Assembly (NCBI GenBank): GCA_905199755.1
Contig: CAJKHT010000025.1
Span: 1 to 34,321 of the forward strand
Direction of reading: 5' to 3'
Source: an uncultured Eubacteriales bacterium
GTDB lineage: Bacteria > Bacillota > Clostridia > UBA1381
Length of the DNA: 34,321 nt
Positions 25,301 through 33,323 of the stretch are shown here, in pieces. Each line of letters opens with the position of its first letter. The stretch's first letter is position 1. The position numbers were made by a program, and so were the translations under genes. The notes beneath the pieces were generated by a model. That model was not told where the DNA came from and did no database searches. It was given only the letters and a program-made list of their open reading frames with translations.

Positions 25301-26849
25301 GTTGTTCTATGATCCTACGGTAAGCGTTGACGAAATAAGCAAGCTGCCTAAGGTGAAAGCGTCAGAGGGAGTGGAGCTGTTTTCGGTTCACGGTGATTAC
25401 AAGAATTACGATTCGCTGTTCTTTGCATCTCACGGCGGACCTGTGACGGCATATCATGTACACAATGATAACGGTGATTTTGTGTTTGACTTAAACGGTG
25501 TACGCTGGGCATGCGCCCTGGGTTCGGAGGACTATAATTCAAGTCTGCCGGAAAACGAAAAATACAGAAAACGTACCGAGGGACATAATACCGTTGTTAT
25601 AAACAATACTGCCGACTATAATCAGGCAGCCAATACATACGATCCTATTATAAAATCCGAAGAAGGCGAAGGCGGAGCATATGCCGTATATGATATGTCG
25701 GAATCATATGCCGATGCGGACAGCTTTAAACGCGGATTTTATATAGGCAGCAATTTTACCGACCTGACCGTGCGTGATGAAATAAAGCTTAATCATGACA
25801 ACTCGGAAATATATTGGTTTATGCATACTACGGCAGATGCATATGTTTTGGGTGACAGAACCGTTGTGCTTTCAAAGGACGGAAAATGTGCGGTACTTCA
25901 ATTTGAAACCGATGCGGAAAAAGCCGAAGTAAGCGTAATGGACGCAGTGCCGCTCCCGTCATCACCGCAGGGTGAGGGACAGACAAAAAATACAGGTGTG
26001 CGTAAAGTGGCAATCCGTTTGCAGGCGAGTGATGACGTGGCTCTGACTGTCAGAATAGGTGAATCGGAGGGCGATGTGATGAACATACCCATTGACAGCT
26101 GGACAGCTCCGCAGAAGTTGGAAATAAGTGCGGACACGTCGGATTACGGATATGACGGATATGTTTACGGAATAAAGCTGGATAATATGAGCTATGTGCC
26201 TGTTATAACGGCAAAAAGTCTGCCCGAATTTAAGATTGAACCGCATGACAGTGAAAAGACGGCAGAGATAATATATTCGGATAATCTTGATACTCCGAAT
26301 ATTGTAAAGATATATAATAAGGATAAAACAAAATCCAAGGTATATATTCTGCCGTATGATACACAGCGCGGAATAAAAGAACTTGTATATGACGAAATAC
26401 CGATAACAAATCTGAAGGTCAGTGCCGAGCCGCAGGCTGAAAATATAGGCACAAACATGCTTGACAACGATTTCTCAACCAGATGGACTACGCTTAATAA
26501 GGGTGAGAATGCGGTGTTTGATATAGGCAGCGTCCAAAATGTGGACGGTATAGCGGCAGGCTTCTGGCAAAGCCCGGTAAGAAACTATTACTTTGATTTG
26601 TATTATTCCGCGGACGGACAGAGCTGGAATGAGATAGGCAGCTTTTCCTCGGCGGCAGGTGAAGAAGAATATCAGGTTTTTGCATTTGACAGGGTTAAGG
26701 CACGGTACATAAAGCTTGTGGGAAACGGGTGCAGTGCGAATGTGAATACGAATATTCTTGAATTGAGGATATTAAAGAGAAATGCGGCATTTGAGCATGC
26801 GGTTCCCGATAAACAAAGCAGTGTGCTTTCCGTTACCATATCAGAATAA
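22371..26849 (+). CDS. Secreted heparinase II/III-fold polysaccharide lyase with LamG-like and F5/8C domains
   Basis: 1492 residues with a signal peptide (about 1-35, ending CSAAA). Two LamG-like beta-sandwich regions lie at about 36-230 and 245-450. After a linker (450-640) an (alpha/alpha) toroid plus beta-sandwich follows (about 645-1270): HPSVMADKSDFDRVRELAKT opens it; SVTNNDITICMAG and GGWLESSNYWYHVSRSL lie in the helical part; YHVHNDNGDFVFDLNG holds His1029 and His1031; RTEGHNTVVINN follows. This layout is the heparinase II/III type, which cleaves uronic-acid glycans by beta-elimination and leaves unsaturated ends suiting the GH105 enzyme. An F5/8-type C (discoidin) domain is at about 1346-1480 (STRWTTL...RYIKLVG). 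ATG 22371 has GGAGG 9 bases upstream; ATG 22365 is too close. No SLH domain, so wall association would need partners. The substrate and PL family are unproven. Confidence 0.85.
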   Translation: MKFKISPVLRVMCAALTAVQIFVSVPFAICSAAAETVYEQCFDSTATNGVPDGIGVSGGKARTVENGKNNKAFEIIKDSNTTVTFPSATDAQKYIASFSVSADGEINASVGVKSGTAVHEIIKINQNRIKTSEGREIGGIPVIAVKDNTPCGTMTELAIAVNRKSGLFSVYVNGREYIGDWKLSDTSKMDALVLTKYNDSSNLYIDNVAVYEGEKLSDTAMTGVYNENGEEFFSFTDDLGDFTFFNSNWPGQGKYSNNIKFYPKTNTINCEKFDYKNPQKGDRIIFNKVSGDDAYIDVNCNIFKGYKSLKTYKYFKLSGEFMCNFDGSGSAQLFMLRDSSSASAITEYPVKVDTNRNVILPGAVTKANAAANNSCFKITMYLNLENRTVTTFFGTGENWQYNNFSMVSKEAKLTNKLQNLNLVRFSAGSGGFGGQLQCRNLEVTGLDKAFTVGENDVTETATSMFDFDKSMPEDLNGKVCFQYNVKSAFSGGEKYKIETDTKYSDNEFYISAEEFNKAYNSDISVSNGKIAGNGTEFVPEKGIISDSGKAELVPVKETANKILGFNVFDDEEGLIVTSASKLYFDKSKEVPYHKRYTPSDPWIDHYRYIDRLSDYQYLYDYMLFDRPTKETLLEGYKKKSEQSGAAHPSVMADKSDFDRVRELAKTDTYMKKVVDSLISQADTVLKQKLMSYKYDDSIRTLNTARQLEARMQLVGFAYQMTGDRKYAQYALDTLNQLSDFPDLNPVHIIDSGSYGTGIAVAYDWCYDAFTEEERKTICENVNRLYLSVFPADFYGRIPAKSVTNNDITICMAGLSNKWISNFNTWVNSGGVAMAVAFMDDYPEICSDFLQNSIRSLEYSMKGLYPQGGWLESSNYWYHVSRSLMYVCSSLETVYGTDFNLLSFPGTEETAITNMAIRSMLGNYNYHDAAEEKIYASHPMSYFGKRFNQREILAARRATIEKAFDERMGNVDAYVADALFYDPTVSVDEISKLPKVKASEGVELFSVHGDYKNYDSLFFASHGGPVTAYHVHNDNGDFVFDLNGVRWACALGSEDYNSSLPENEKYRKRTEGHNTVVINNTADYNQAANTYDPIIKSEEGEGGAYAVYDMSESYADADSFKRGFYIGSNFTDLTVRDEIKLNHDNSEIYWFMHTTADAYVLGDRTVVLSKDGKCAVLQFETDAEKAEVSVMDAVPLPSSPQGEGQTKNTGVRKVAIRLQASDDVALTVRIGESEGDVMNIPIDSWTAPQKLEISADTSDYGYDGYVYGIKLDNMSYVPVITAKSLPEFKIEPHDSEKTAEIIYSDNLDTPNIVKIYNKDKTKSKVYILPYDTQRGIKELVYDEIPITNLKVSAEPQAENIGTNMLDNDFSTRWTTLNKGENAVFDIGSVQNVDGIAAGFWQSPVRNYYFDLYYSADGQSWNEIGSFSSAAGEEEYQVFAFDRVKARYIKLVGNGCSANVNTNILELRILKRNAAFEHAVPDKQSSVLSVTISE

Positions 26850-26864
26850 AGGAGACGGCATATT

Positions 26865-28997
26865 ATGAAAAATTTAAGAACAATGATTTTGTATGCGCTG
26901 TTTGCCGCAATGTTAATTCTATCATTATCTTCTGCTTCGGCGGAGGATAATGATACGGGATTTATAAAGCAATGGACTTTTGATGAAATTACGAACATAA
27001 GTGAATATACCGAGTTTTCAAATACAAATAACAGCTCAAAGGGAATATCCTCCGTTGTGGAGGACGGTATGCTTAAATACAGCAAAAACGGAACAAATGC
27101 TCATACAATGTATTTTAAGTTTGCCGATTATGTGCCGGAAACCGATACATATGCGGTTTCATATGATTTAAAGGCTGAATTTGATAAGAACAGGAATTTC
27201 ATTCTGCGCTGCGGAACAAATATACAGCTTGTATCGCAGGGTGACGGCACATTTGTGATTCAGTGCTTTAAAAACGGGAAATTTATTACGGAAAATACGG
27301 CAAAGTATAATCTTTCGGAATTTAAGAAAATAGAATTTGCGGTAAGAAACAAAAAAACGGTTGATGTTTATATAGGCAGCACAGCGGAGGACTTGTCCGC
27401 CGTTTATGAGGGACTGGAATTTATGGTTTCTTCGTCTGTAATAGAGGACTCTTTGGGATTTACCTTTAATGCAGGCTCAAACGGAAGCATGTTCATAGAT
27501 AATATCCGGCTCACACGGACGGTTCCCGAAAAAAAGGATATTACCGCGCTGGAATTTAAAAATTGCAGCGGTAAAATTACAGTTGATAAGGGTGATATTC
27601 TGAAAACCGAAATAACAGCCGGGGCGGCATCGGGCATTGAGCGGATAGATGTATACGCAGATGATGAAATATATATAACTCTTACTGAACCGCCGTATAT
27701 AGCCGATTTAAGCAATGCGGGCAGCGGTAATGTAAAAATAACGGCGGAAGCGGTAAGTAATGCCGGAGATACTTTAAAAAAAAGCATTGAGGTAGAGTTC
27801 AGAACAAGCGGGGGATATACAATACTGAGCGATTCCGAATTTGAAGAGGGCGAAGCCTCCGCATTGAAGTCGGGAATAAAGCTTTATCCGAGACGCGGCT
27901 ATACACGCATAGAAGCTGTTGACGACGAACACGGAAACAGTCTGCTTGTCGGAATAGACAATGCCGATTTATCGTATGCCGAAACGGATATTCCGTATGC
28001 CGATATTCCGATAAACGGCTATAAGGGCAGAATGAGCTTTGATTGCGATGTATATATCAGCGCTAAGGAAAACAGCGGAAAAAAGACAATGGTTTTCAGA
28101 ATGAGTAATGATAAGGAGACCAATATTGTAAGGTTTAAGGAGCCGCAGATGCTTGTGGCAGGCAGTGTGAATGCGGATTATGATGAGGGCAGGTGGTATC
28201 ATCTCACCGCAAAGATTGACACCGTAACATGCCGAATTGAAATATTTATTGACCATATGCCCGTGATACAGTATACTTTTGCACAGGAAGCGTCATCGGG
28301 AAAGCTGATTCGTCTTTACGGCCCCGGCGATGACAGCGTAAAATGCTTCACGGCAATAGATAATATTGATATAAAGGGATATTATGATGTTCCGCACGTG
28401 CTGTCGGTTGAGGACGGAAACGATGTTTCACCCGATAAAACCGAAATCACGGAATATCTGAGCGGTCCGCTTTATGAGAAAAGCATAAATACCGAAACTG
28501 TGCGTCTGCTTGATGAGGACGGAAACGAATGTCCCGTTTCCGATGCATATTATACAAGCAGTAAAAATTCGGTAACAGTTGTGCCGGGAAAATTGCTCAT
28601 GCCCGATTCGGAATATAAAATCGTCATATCCCCGAACGCGGAAATTTTGCAGGATATGCCTGTCGGAGAGGAGGTATCCGGAGTATTTAGGACCTTGCCG
28701 CAGGGCATAGCGGCGGAAAAAGTGCAGATAGTGAAAAGCGGTTCATTATGCAAGGCAGATGTCAGAGTGAAAAATATGACCGAAAAAGCAAAGACAGTAT
28801 ATGTTGTTCTGACACTGTGGAACGATAAAAAGGGAATTGATATGAAAATATCACCGCTTGATATTGCACCAAACACTGCGGCAAGCGCTGTGATACAGAC
28901 AGAAATCAAAAATGCAAATGCTGCTGAGGTGTATATTTACAATAATGCGGAGGCGGAAGAATATTTGTGCAGCCGCATCTACAAAAAGGAATTTTAA
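26865..28997 (+). CDS. Secreted multidomain protein with two LamG-like and Ig-like domains
   Basis: 710 residues with a signal peptide (about 1-27, ending SLSSASA). A LamG-like sandwich at about 30-217 (ending MFIDNIRLTRT) is followed by an Ig-like domain (about 228-318, with the AASGIERIDVYADDEIY segment), a second LamG-like domain at about 325-505 (ending FTAIDNIDIKGYYD), an Ig/SbsA-like domain at about 510-620, and a C-terminal beta module (about 625-710) resembling parts of the esterase and the next gene product. No catalytic residues were identified. A carbohydrate-binding or adhesion role on the cell surface is inferred. It starts 15 bases after the lyase gene (AAAGGAG before the ATG) and 24 bases before the next gene, so it belongs to the operon. 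Confidence 0.8.
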   Translation: MKNLRTMILYALFAAMLILSLSSASAEDNDTGFIKQWTFDEITNISEYTEFSNTNNSSKGISSVVEDGMLKYSKNGTNAHTMYFKFADYVPETDTYAVSYDLKAEFDKNRNFILRCGTNIQLVSQGDGTFVIQCFKNGKFITENTAKYNLSEFKKIEFAVRNKKTVDVYIGSTAEDLSAVYEGLEFMVSSSVIEDSLGFTFNAGSNGSMFIDNIRLTRTVPEKKDITALEFKNCSGKITVDKGDILKTEITAGAASGIERIDVYADDEIYITLTEPPYIADLSNAGSGNVKITAEAVSNAGDTLKKSIEVEFRTSGGYTILSDSEFEEGEASALKSGIKLYPRRGYTRIEAVDDEHGNSLLVGIDNADLSYAETDIPYADIPINGYKGRMSFDCDVYISAKENSGKKTMVFRMSNDKETNIVRFKEPQMLVAGSVNADYDEGRWYHLTAKIDTVTCRIEIFIDHMPVIQYTFAQEASSGKLIRLYGPGDDSVKCFTAIDNIDIKGYYDVPHVLSVEDGNDVSPDKTEITEYLSGPLYEKSINTETVRLLDEDGNECPVSDAYYTSSKNSVTVVPGKLLMPDSEYKIVISPNAEILQDMPVGEEVSGVFRTLPQGIAAEKVQIVKSGSLCKADVRVKNMTEKAKTVYVVLTLWNDKKGIDMKISPLDIAPNTAASAVIQTEIKNANAAEVYIYNNAEAEEYLCSRIYKKEF

Positions 28998-29021
28998 AGG
29001 ATGATTAAAAGGAGGATAACA

Positions 29022-30749
29022 ATGAAAAAGATAAGCTTGGTTTTAATTACCGCAATGGCTGCGGCAATGCTTTCGTCAACAGCATCGGCAGAAACCGTAA
29101 ATACATACGGAATGACAGAATCGGGACTCAAAACTTATGTGAATGATTTTCAGGATTGTACGGTAAACAGTACTTATACAAATAAAACAAACGGAATTGA
29201 ATATAATGCCGGCGGAGCAGCATATAAAATACGCGGAAATAACAGTAACTATCTCGAAATACAGCAGAACACCACGGGCAAATATTCGGATCTGCGGGTT
29301 AATCTTTTTAAGGCAGAGGAGCCTGCAGCAAATGCGATTGCGGATGCAAAAAGATATAATGTAAAATTCAGAATGAGAATAAGTCCGGGAGAGGCGAATA
29401 AAGGCGTTTATATGTTTTTGGGCGGACTTTGGTATTTTAACGTTAACAGCTCAGGAAAAACCTACGGCATAAAATGCAATAACGGAGCCGTAACGGCAGT
29501 TGACGGTGTGAGTACAACATATAACTGCAAGCTTGATGTTTCCGATACCGCAACAAATAAATTCCATGATTATGAAATTGACGTTGATAAAGAAAATAAA
29601 ACGGCAACGCTTAAAATTGACCAAAATGTAATTTTTGAGAATGTTCCGCAGTATAACGATACATCGTATGACTCATTATATATCAAATATAACAAGCTTC
29701 AGGGATATATCGGAATAGATGATATAACGGTTACGGTGACAGATGCTTCGCTTTGCGGTAATGAAAACTGGGAAACGGATACTGATATGGATTTTGAGGA
29801 CTTCACGGTGGGAAAAATCCCTGCATCGGAAAACGGAAATGTAGGCGGATTTGTAAATGATAAGGTTGACAATGCCGATTCGTTTTTCAGCTATATAAAT
29901 TATTCGTATGACAGTGCAAATCCGGCACAGATAAACAAATTCCTTACGATTACAAAAGAACAGACAGGATATTATGCAAGCATAAAGCGTGACATAAGCA
30001 GTGCGGTTGCAAATTATTCGGAATATGAAATTTCATTTAAGGTTAAAAATGAACTTGATGCCTCAACGAGCGTTGCGCTTATAAAGGACGGTGACGGCTC
30101 AAGTGCGGCAAACGGAACGGTTGTAAAGTTTACGAAATTAGGAACAGCATCATATTTTGATTATTCAACCGGTTCGGGAGTTGAAGCCAAGATTGATACA
30201 ACAGTATTCCCCAAGGCGGTATTTACACCCGGCGAATGGGTAAATGTAAAATTCAGAGTAAATAAAAATACAAATAAGTCCGACATTTATATAGGCGACA
30301 TGGAAACACCCGTCGCAGCGGGCGTAACCTCAAACTATAAGTATGACGGCGGAACGTTTGTAAATTCTCCGCAGAAAAGTGCAACGGGAAGTGTCTCACT
30401 TGACGATATAGTTATTACTCCCGTTGCTAAAGACGATTATGTGTTTACGTATGTAACGGGCTGTGCGGATAAGAGCAGATTTATTGACGGAAAGGTTACG
30501 GCAGAATGTAAGCTTTCGGAAAACGTAAAAAAGAATCCGCTTATATTAATAGGAGAATTCAATGCGGCGGGAGAGCTTGTAAATGTTGCCGTATCCGATG
30601 AATTGAATCCGGATACCGGAACGATAAAAGCTGAATTATCGGGTGTGACCGCGGAGGAAAATAAGAGCGTGAAGATTATGCTTTGGGACGGCGAAACATT
30701 TGTGCCTGTAAAGAAGTGTGTCACTTTGTCGCCGCAGATAACTCAATAA
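29022..30749 (+). CDS. Secreted LamG-like domain protein
   Basis: 575 residues with a signal peptide (MKKISLVLITAMAAAMLSST, cleaved near ASA). Two LamG-like beta-sandwich domains follow: about 30-240 (YVNDFQDCTVNSTYT to GYIGIDDITVTV) and about 255-455 (DMDFEDFTVGKIPA to GSVSLDDIVITPVA). The C-terminal ~110 residues form a beta domain with GKVTAECKLSENVKKNPLIL and VKIMLWDGETFVPVKKC. It contains no catalytic motif I recognise and probably binds polysaccharide. ATG 29022 has GGAGG 7 bases upstream; ATG 29001 lacks one. It is the last gene of the plus-strand operon, followed by the regulator with its own promoter. Confidence 0.82.
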   Translation: MKKISLVLITAMAAAMLSSTASAETVNTYGMTESGLKTYVNDFQDCTVNSTYTNKTNGIEYNAGGAAYKIRGNNSNYLEIQQNTTGKYSDLRVNLFKAEEPAANAIADAKRYNVKFRMRISPGEANKGVYMFLGGLWYFNVNSSGKTYGIKCNNGAVTAVDGVSTTYNCKLDVSDTATNKFHDYEIDVDKENKTATLKIDQNVIFENVPQYNDTSYDSLYIKYNKLQGYIGIDDITVTVTDASLCGNENWETDTDMDFEDFTVGKIPASENGNVGGFVNDKVDNADSFFSYINYSYDSANPAQINKFLTITKEQTGYYASIKRDISSAVANYSEYEISFKVKNELDASTSVALIKDGDGSSAANGTVVKFTKLGTASYFDYSTGSGVEAKIDTTVFPKAVFTPGEWVNVKFRVNKNTNKSDIYIGDMETPVAAGVTSNYKYDGGTFVNSPQKSATGSVSLDDIVITPVAKDDYVFTYVTGCADKSRFIDGKVTAECKLSENVKKNPLILIGEFNAAGELVNVAVSDELNPDTGTIKAELSGVTAEENKSVKIMLWDGETFVPVKKCVTLSPQITQ

Positions 30750-30772
30750 CGGAAAAAATTTTATAAAAAGCA

Positions 30773-30801
30773 TTGAAATTATCCGCATGATATGAGATAA
30801 T
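30773..30801 (+). promoter_or_regulatory. Promoter for the AraC-type regulator gene
   Basis: TTGAAA (30773-30778), a 17-base spacer and GATAAT (30796-30801). The predicted start near 30808 falls at the left foot of a long hairpin. The leader is about 85 bases. Confidence 0.75.
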
Positions 30802-30805
30802 ATAA

Positions 30806-30855
30806 GCAGCAAATGATATATACGGCAATAATCGCCGCTTATATCATTTTGCTGC
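30806..30855 (+). other. Stem-loop at the predicted 5' end of the AraC-regulator mRNA
   Basis: The arms GCAGCAAATGATATA (30806-30820) and TATATCATTTTGCTGC (30840-30855) pair along their length with one bulged base, and an inner CGGC/GCCG hairpin is nested in the loop. The T-rich sequence after it is weak (GTAATTTTATATT), so it may be a terminator for the upstream operon, a 5' mRNA stabiliser or an attenuator-like element. Confidence 0.6.
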
Positions 30856-30892
30856 GTAATTTTATATTAACGAAATTTATAGAGAGTGAGTT

Positions 30893-33172
30893 ATGAATAA
30901 AAACAGATTTTTTTTCGGAGGGAAAATTTCGACAATATGGTTCATTTCATATATTGTCGTTTCGCTTACGGCGGTTTTGTTCAATTTTTTTGCATATATA
31001 AGAATTGATAACAGCGTAACCGAGCAGAATGAATATTACGTAAGAGAAATACTTGAAAAAAACAAGAGCGATGCAGACAATCTGAGGAAGCTTATCAGCA
31101 ATGTGGCTATAGAAATCTCGCAAAAGGATTCAATAAGAAACCTGGCATTTTCAAAAGAAAGCGTCAGCGGTGAGAATTATGTAAATATCATTAATGCAAT
31201 GCGTGAGCTTGAGGTATATAAAAAGCTTGAAAATGAATTTGATAACATATACGTTTATTTTTATAATATCGATTATTGTATAGGTCTGAATGCCGCATAC
31301 GGTTCGGACGTATATTATGAAGCCAACATAAAGCCATATGGACTTACAAAAGCGGAATGGCTGAAAAGTATGCGCGATAATCAGAACGGAAAATTTACGG
31401 TATATTCATCTGCGGATGAGCAAAAGGCTACATATTTTTATTCCGTTTACGGAACGGAGCGTTTTGTTCCATATGCAACCGTTGCGGTGGAGACGGACGT
31501 CAATAAGTTTTTGAATGTTTCGGGAAACGAATCATATAACGGAAATTTGTTTATATATGATAATGAGAAAATACTGCTGTCTCATGATGACGAAAACAGA
31601 CAGGTGGTTCAGAATATAATAGATGAAAATGACATAAACGGCAAATCAAAATTTGTCAGCGGTAATTTTGTCATGCTTACCGCCGATTCCGATGATAATG
31701 AGTGGAAATATTTATATCTTGTCGATAAAAAAATATTTACAAGAACTGTAAATCATGCAAGAATGAACATAGTCATATTCAATCTGATAGGAATTGCGAT
31801 AATGCTTATGACTGCGCTTTTTCTTGTGCGGTTTAATTATAACCCGATAAAAAAGATAATAAATACGGTGGGCGGCACGAACAGGAAAAACGAATCGGAG
31901 CTTCAATATATACAGAGCAAAATTTCATCGGTAATAAATGAAAACCTGGAAATACGTCACAGGGTTGACAGTCTTGATAATGATTATGTACGCGATGCGG
32001 TGTTGTCGAGACTGATGAGCGAGAGATTGTCGGATGCTGAGCGTGAAAAGATGCTTGATACGCTCGTTAATGTGGGTGTTATTTTTCCGTACAATAAATT
32101 TGTGGTTATGCTGTTTTATATAGACATCAATCTGGATATGTTTTTTGATAACAGCCGTGATGCCGAGGGAAATTACCGTCTGGCAAGGGTGGCTATTATA
32201 AATATTGTTGATGAGGTTTTGGCGGATAAGTGCGAAATAAATTATTGCAATCTGAACGGCGGACTCTGCGGAGTTTTCAATTTAAAAAACGGCAGCAGCA
32301 TAGACGATATAATAGAAAAAATTAAATGGATTCAGCAGTTTACTCTTGAAAATCTCAATGTGGATTTCATGGTCGGAATAAGCAATCCGCATTTTGAAAC
32401 TGAGGAATTGGGAATTTGTCTCAATGAGGCTATGGAATGTGTTAAGGAACGCATGTACCATGAAAACAGCGTGATTTGTTATAACGAGCTTGAGAAAAGG
32501 CAAAATACGGAATATTGTCTGCCGGGATTTGTTGAGGAACAGCTCGTGGAGCTTTTGCGCAGCGGAAATTCAAAAGCGGCGCTTAAGATACTGGACGGCT
32601 TGTTTGACTTCAAGGCGGGGGATAATGCGAAATCGATTCACGCACTTAAATGTATGGCATATAATCTGGTGATTGTAATAAACAGGTCATTCGGCAGCGG
32701 TGAATCATTTGAGCATGAAAAAATGACAGAGGTTGTCAAAATGATTGAAAATCTTGAATTTGATTATGATGTTGATAACCTTTATAAAAAATTCAGTGAT
32801 ATAATACAGGCCGCAGGCGAGCAGAGCAGCATGGAAATGACGAAAAAGATAGATGTAACGCTGGAATGTGCAAAGGAGTTTGTTGACGAGCAGTATATGG
32901 ATATAAATATGTCGGTTACAGCAGTTGCACAGCATGTAAAGGTGAGTATGCAGTATTTGTCCACTAACTTTAAAAAACGCTACAGAATAGGACTTTCAGA
33001 GTATATAACGCTGGTAAGAATAGAGCATGCCAAGGAGCTTTTAAACAATACAAATATCCCGATAGCCGATGTGTCGCAGCGGGTGGGATATGTTAATCCG
33101 CGGAGCTTTTTCAGAAGCTTTATGAAAATAGTCGGTACTTCGCCCAAGGAATACAGGAATATGAAAATCTGA
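30893..33172 (+). CDS. Transmembrane AraC-family regulator (YtdP/YesS type)
   Basis: 759 residues. A membrane helix (about 13-36, IVVSLTAVLFNFFAYI) precedes an extracellular sensor domain (about 40-285) of the Cache-like type, then a second helix (about 292-314, FNLIGIAIMLMTALFL). The cytoplasmic part ends in a two-helix-turn-helix AraC/XylS DNA-binding domain (about 672-759): MSVTAVAQHVKVSMQYLSTN and IPIADVSQRVGYVNPRSFFR. This architecture matches B. subtilis YesS and YtdP, linked to rhamnogalacturonan and LplABC-type operons. An extracellular sugar would be sensed directly, with no kinase needed. Own promoter at 30773. It should bind the 12289-12602 region and control the operon and esterase, by inference from position and family. 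A terminator follows at 33189. Confidence 0.9.
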   Translation: MNKNRFFFGGKISTIWFISYIVVSLTAVLFNFFAYIRIDNSVTEQNEYYVREILEKNKSDADNLRKLISNVAIEISQKDSIRNLAFSKESVSGENYVNIINAMRELEVYKKLENEFDNIYVYFYNIDYCIGLNAAYGSDVYYEANIKPYGLTKAEWLKSMRDNQNGKFTVYSSADEQKATYFYSVYGTERFVPYATVAVETDVNKFLNVSGNESYNGNLFIYDNEKILLSHDDENRQVVQNIIDENDINGKSKFVSGNFVMLTADSDDNEWKYLYLVDKKIFTRTVNHARMNIVIFNLIGIAIMLMTALFLVRFNYNPIKKIINTVGGTNRKNESELQYIQSKISSVINENLEIRHRVDSLDNDYVRDAVLSRLMSERLSDAEREKMLDTLVNVGVIFPYNKFVVMLFYIDINLDMFFDNSRDAEGNYRLARVAIINIVDEVLADKCEINYCNLNGGLCGVFNLKNGSSIDDIIEKIKWIQQFTLENLNVDFMVGISNPHFETEELGICLNEAMECVKERMYHENSVICYNELEKRQNTEYCLPGFVEEQLVELLRSGNSKAALKILDGLFDFKAGDNAKSIHALKCMAYNLVIVINRSFGSGESFEHEKMTEVVKMIENLEFDYDVDNLYKKFSDIIQAAGEQSSMEMTKKIDVTLECAKEFVDEQYMDINMSVTAVAQHVKVSMQYLSTNFKKRYRIGLSEYITLVRIEHAKELLNNTNIPIADVSQRVGYVNPRSFFRSFMKIVGTSPKEYRNMKI

Positions 33173-33188
33173 TATGAAACGGCAAAAC

Positions 33189-33227
33189 AAAAAACGTTTA
33201 GCATGTTGCGGTGTTAAGCGTTTTTTT
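33189..33227 (+). terminator. Intrinsic terminator after the AraC-regulator gene
   Basis: AAAAAACGTTTA (33189-33200) pairs with TTAAGCGTTTTTT (from 33214) through one G-U pair, around a 13-base loop, and a run of seven T residues ends at 33227. It begins 16 bases after the stop codon. Confidence 0.82.
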
Positions 33228-33257
33228 GCATATGTAAGATTATTTCTGTGTTTGCTA

Positions 33258-33286
33258 TTGTAAAATCCAAGAAAATGTAATATAAT
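33258..33286 (+). promoter_or_regulatory. Promoter for lgt
   Basis: TTGTAA (33258-33263), a 17-base spacer and a perfect TATAAT (33281-33286). The predicted start near 33293 gives a leader of about 31 bases. Confidence 0.75.
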
Positions 33287-33323
33287 GTTTATGAGTAAAA
33301 ATTTAAGAACGGAGTAATTTTTT

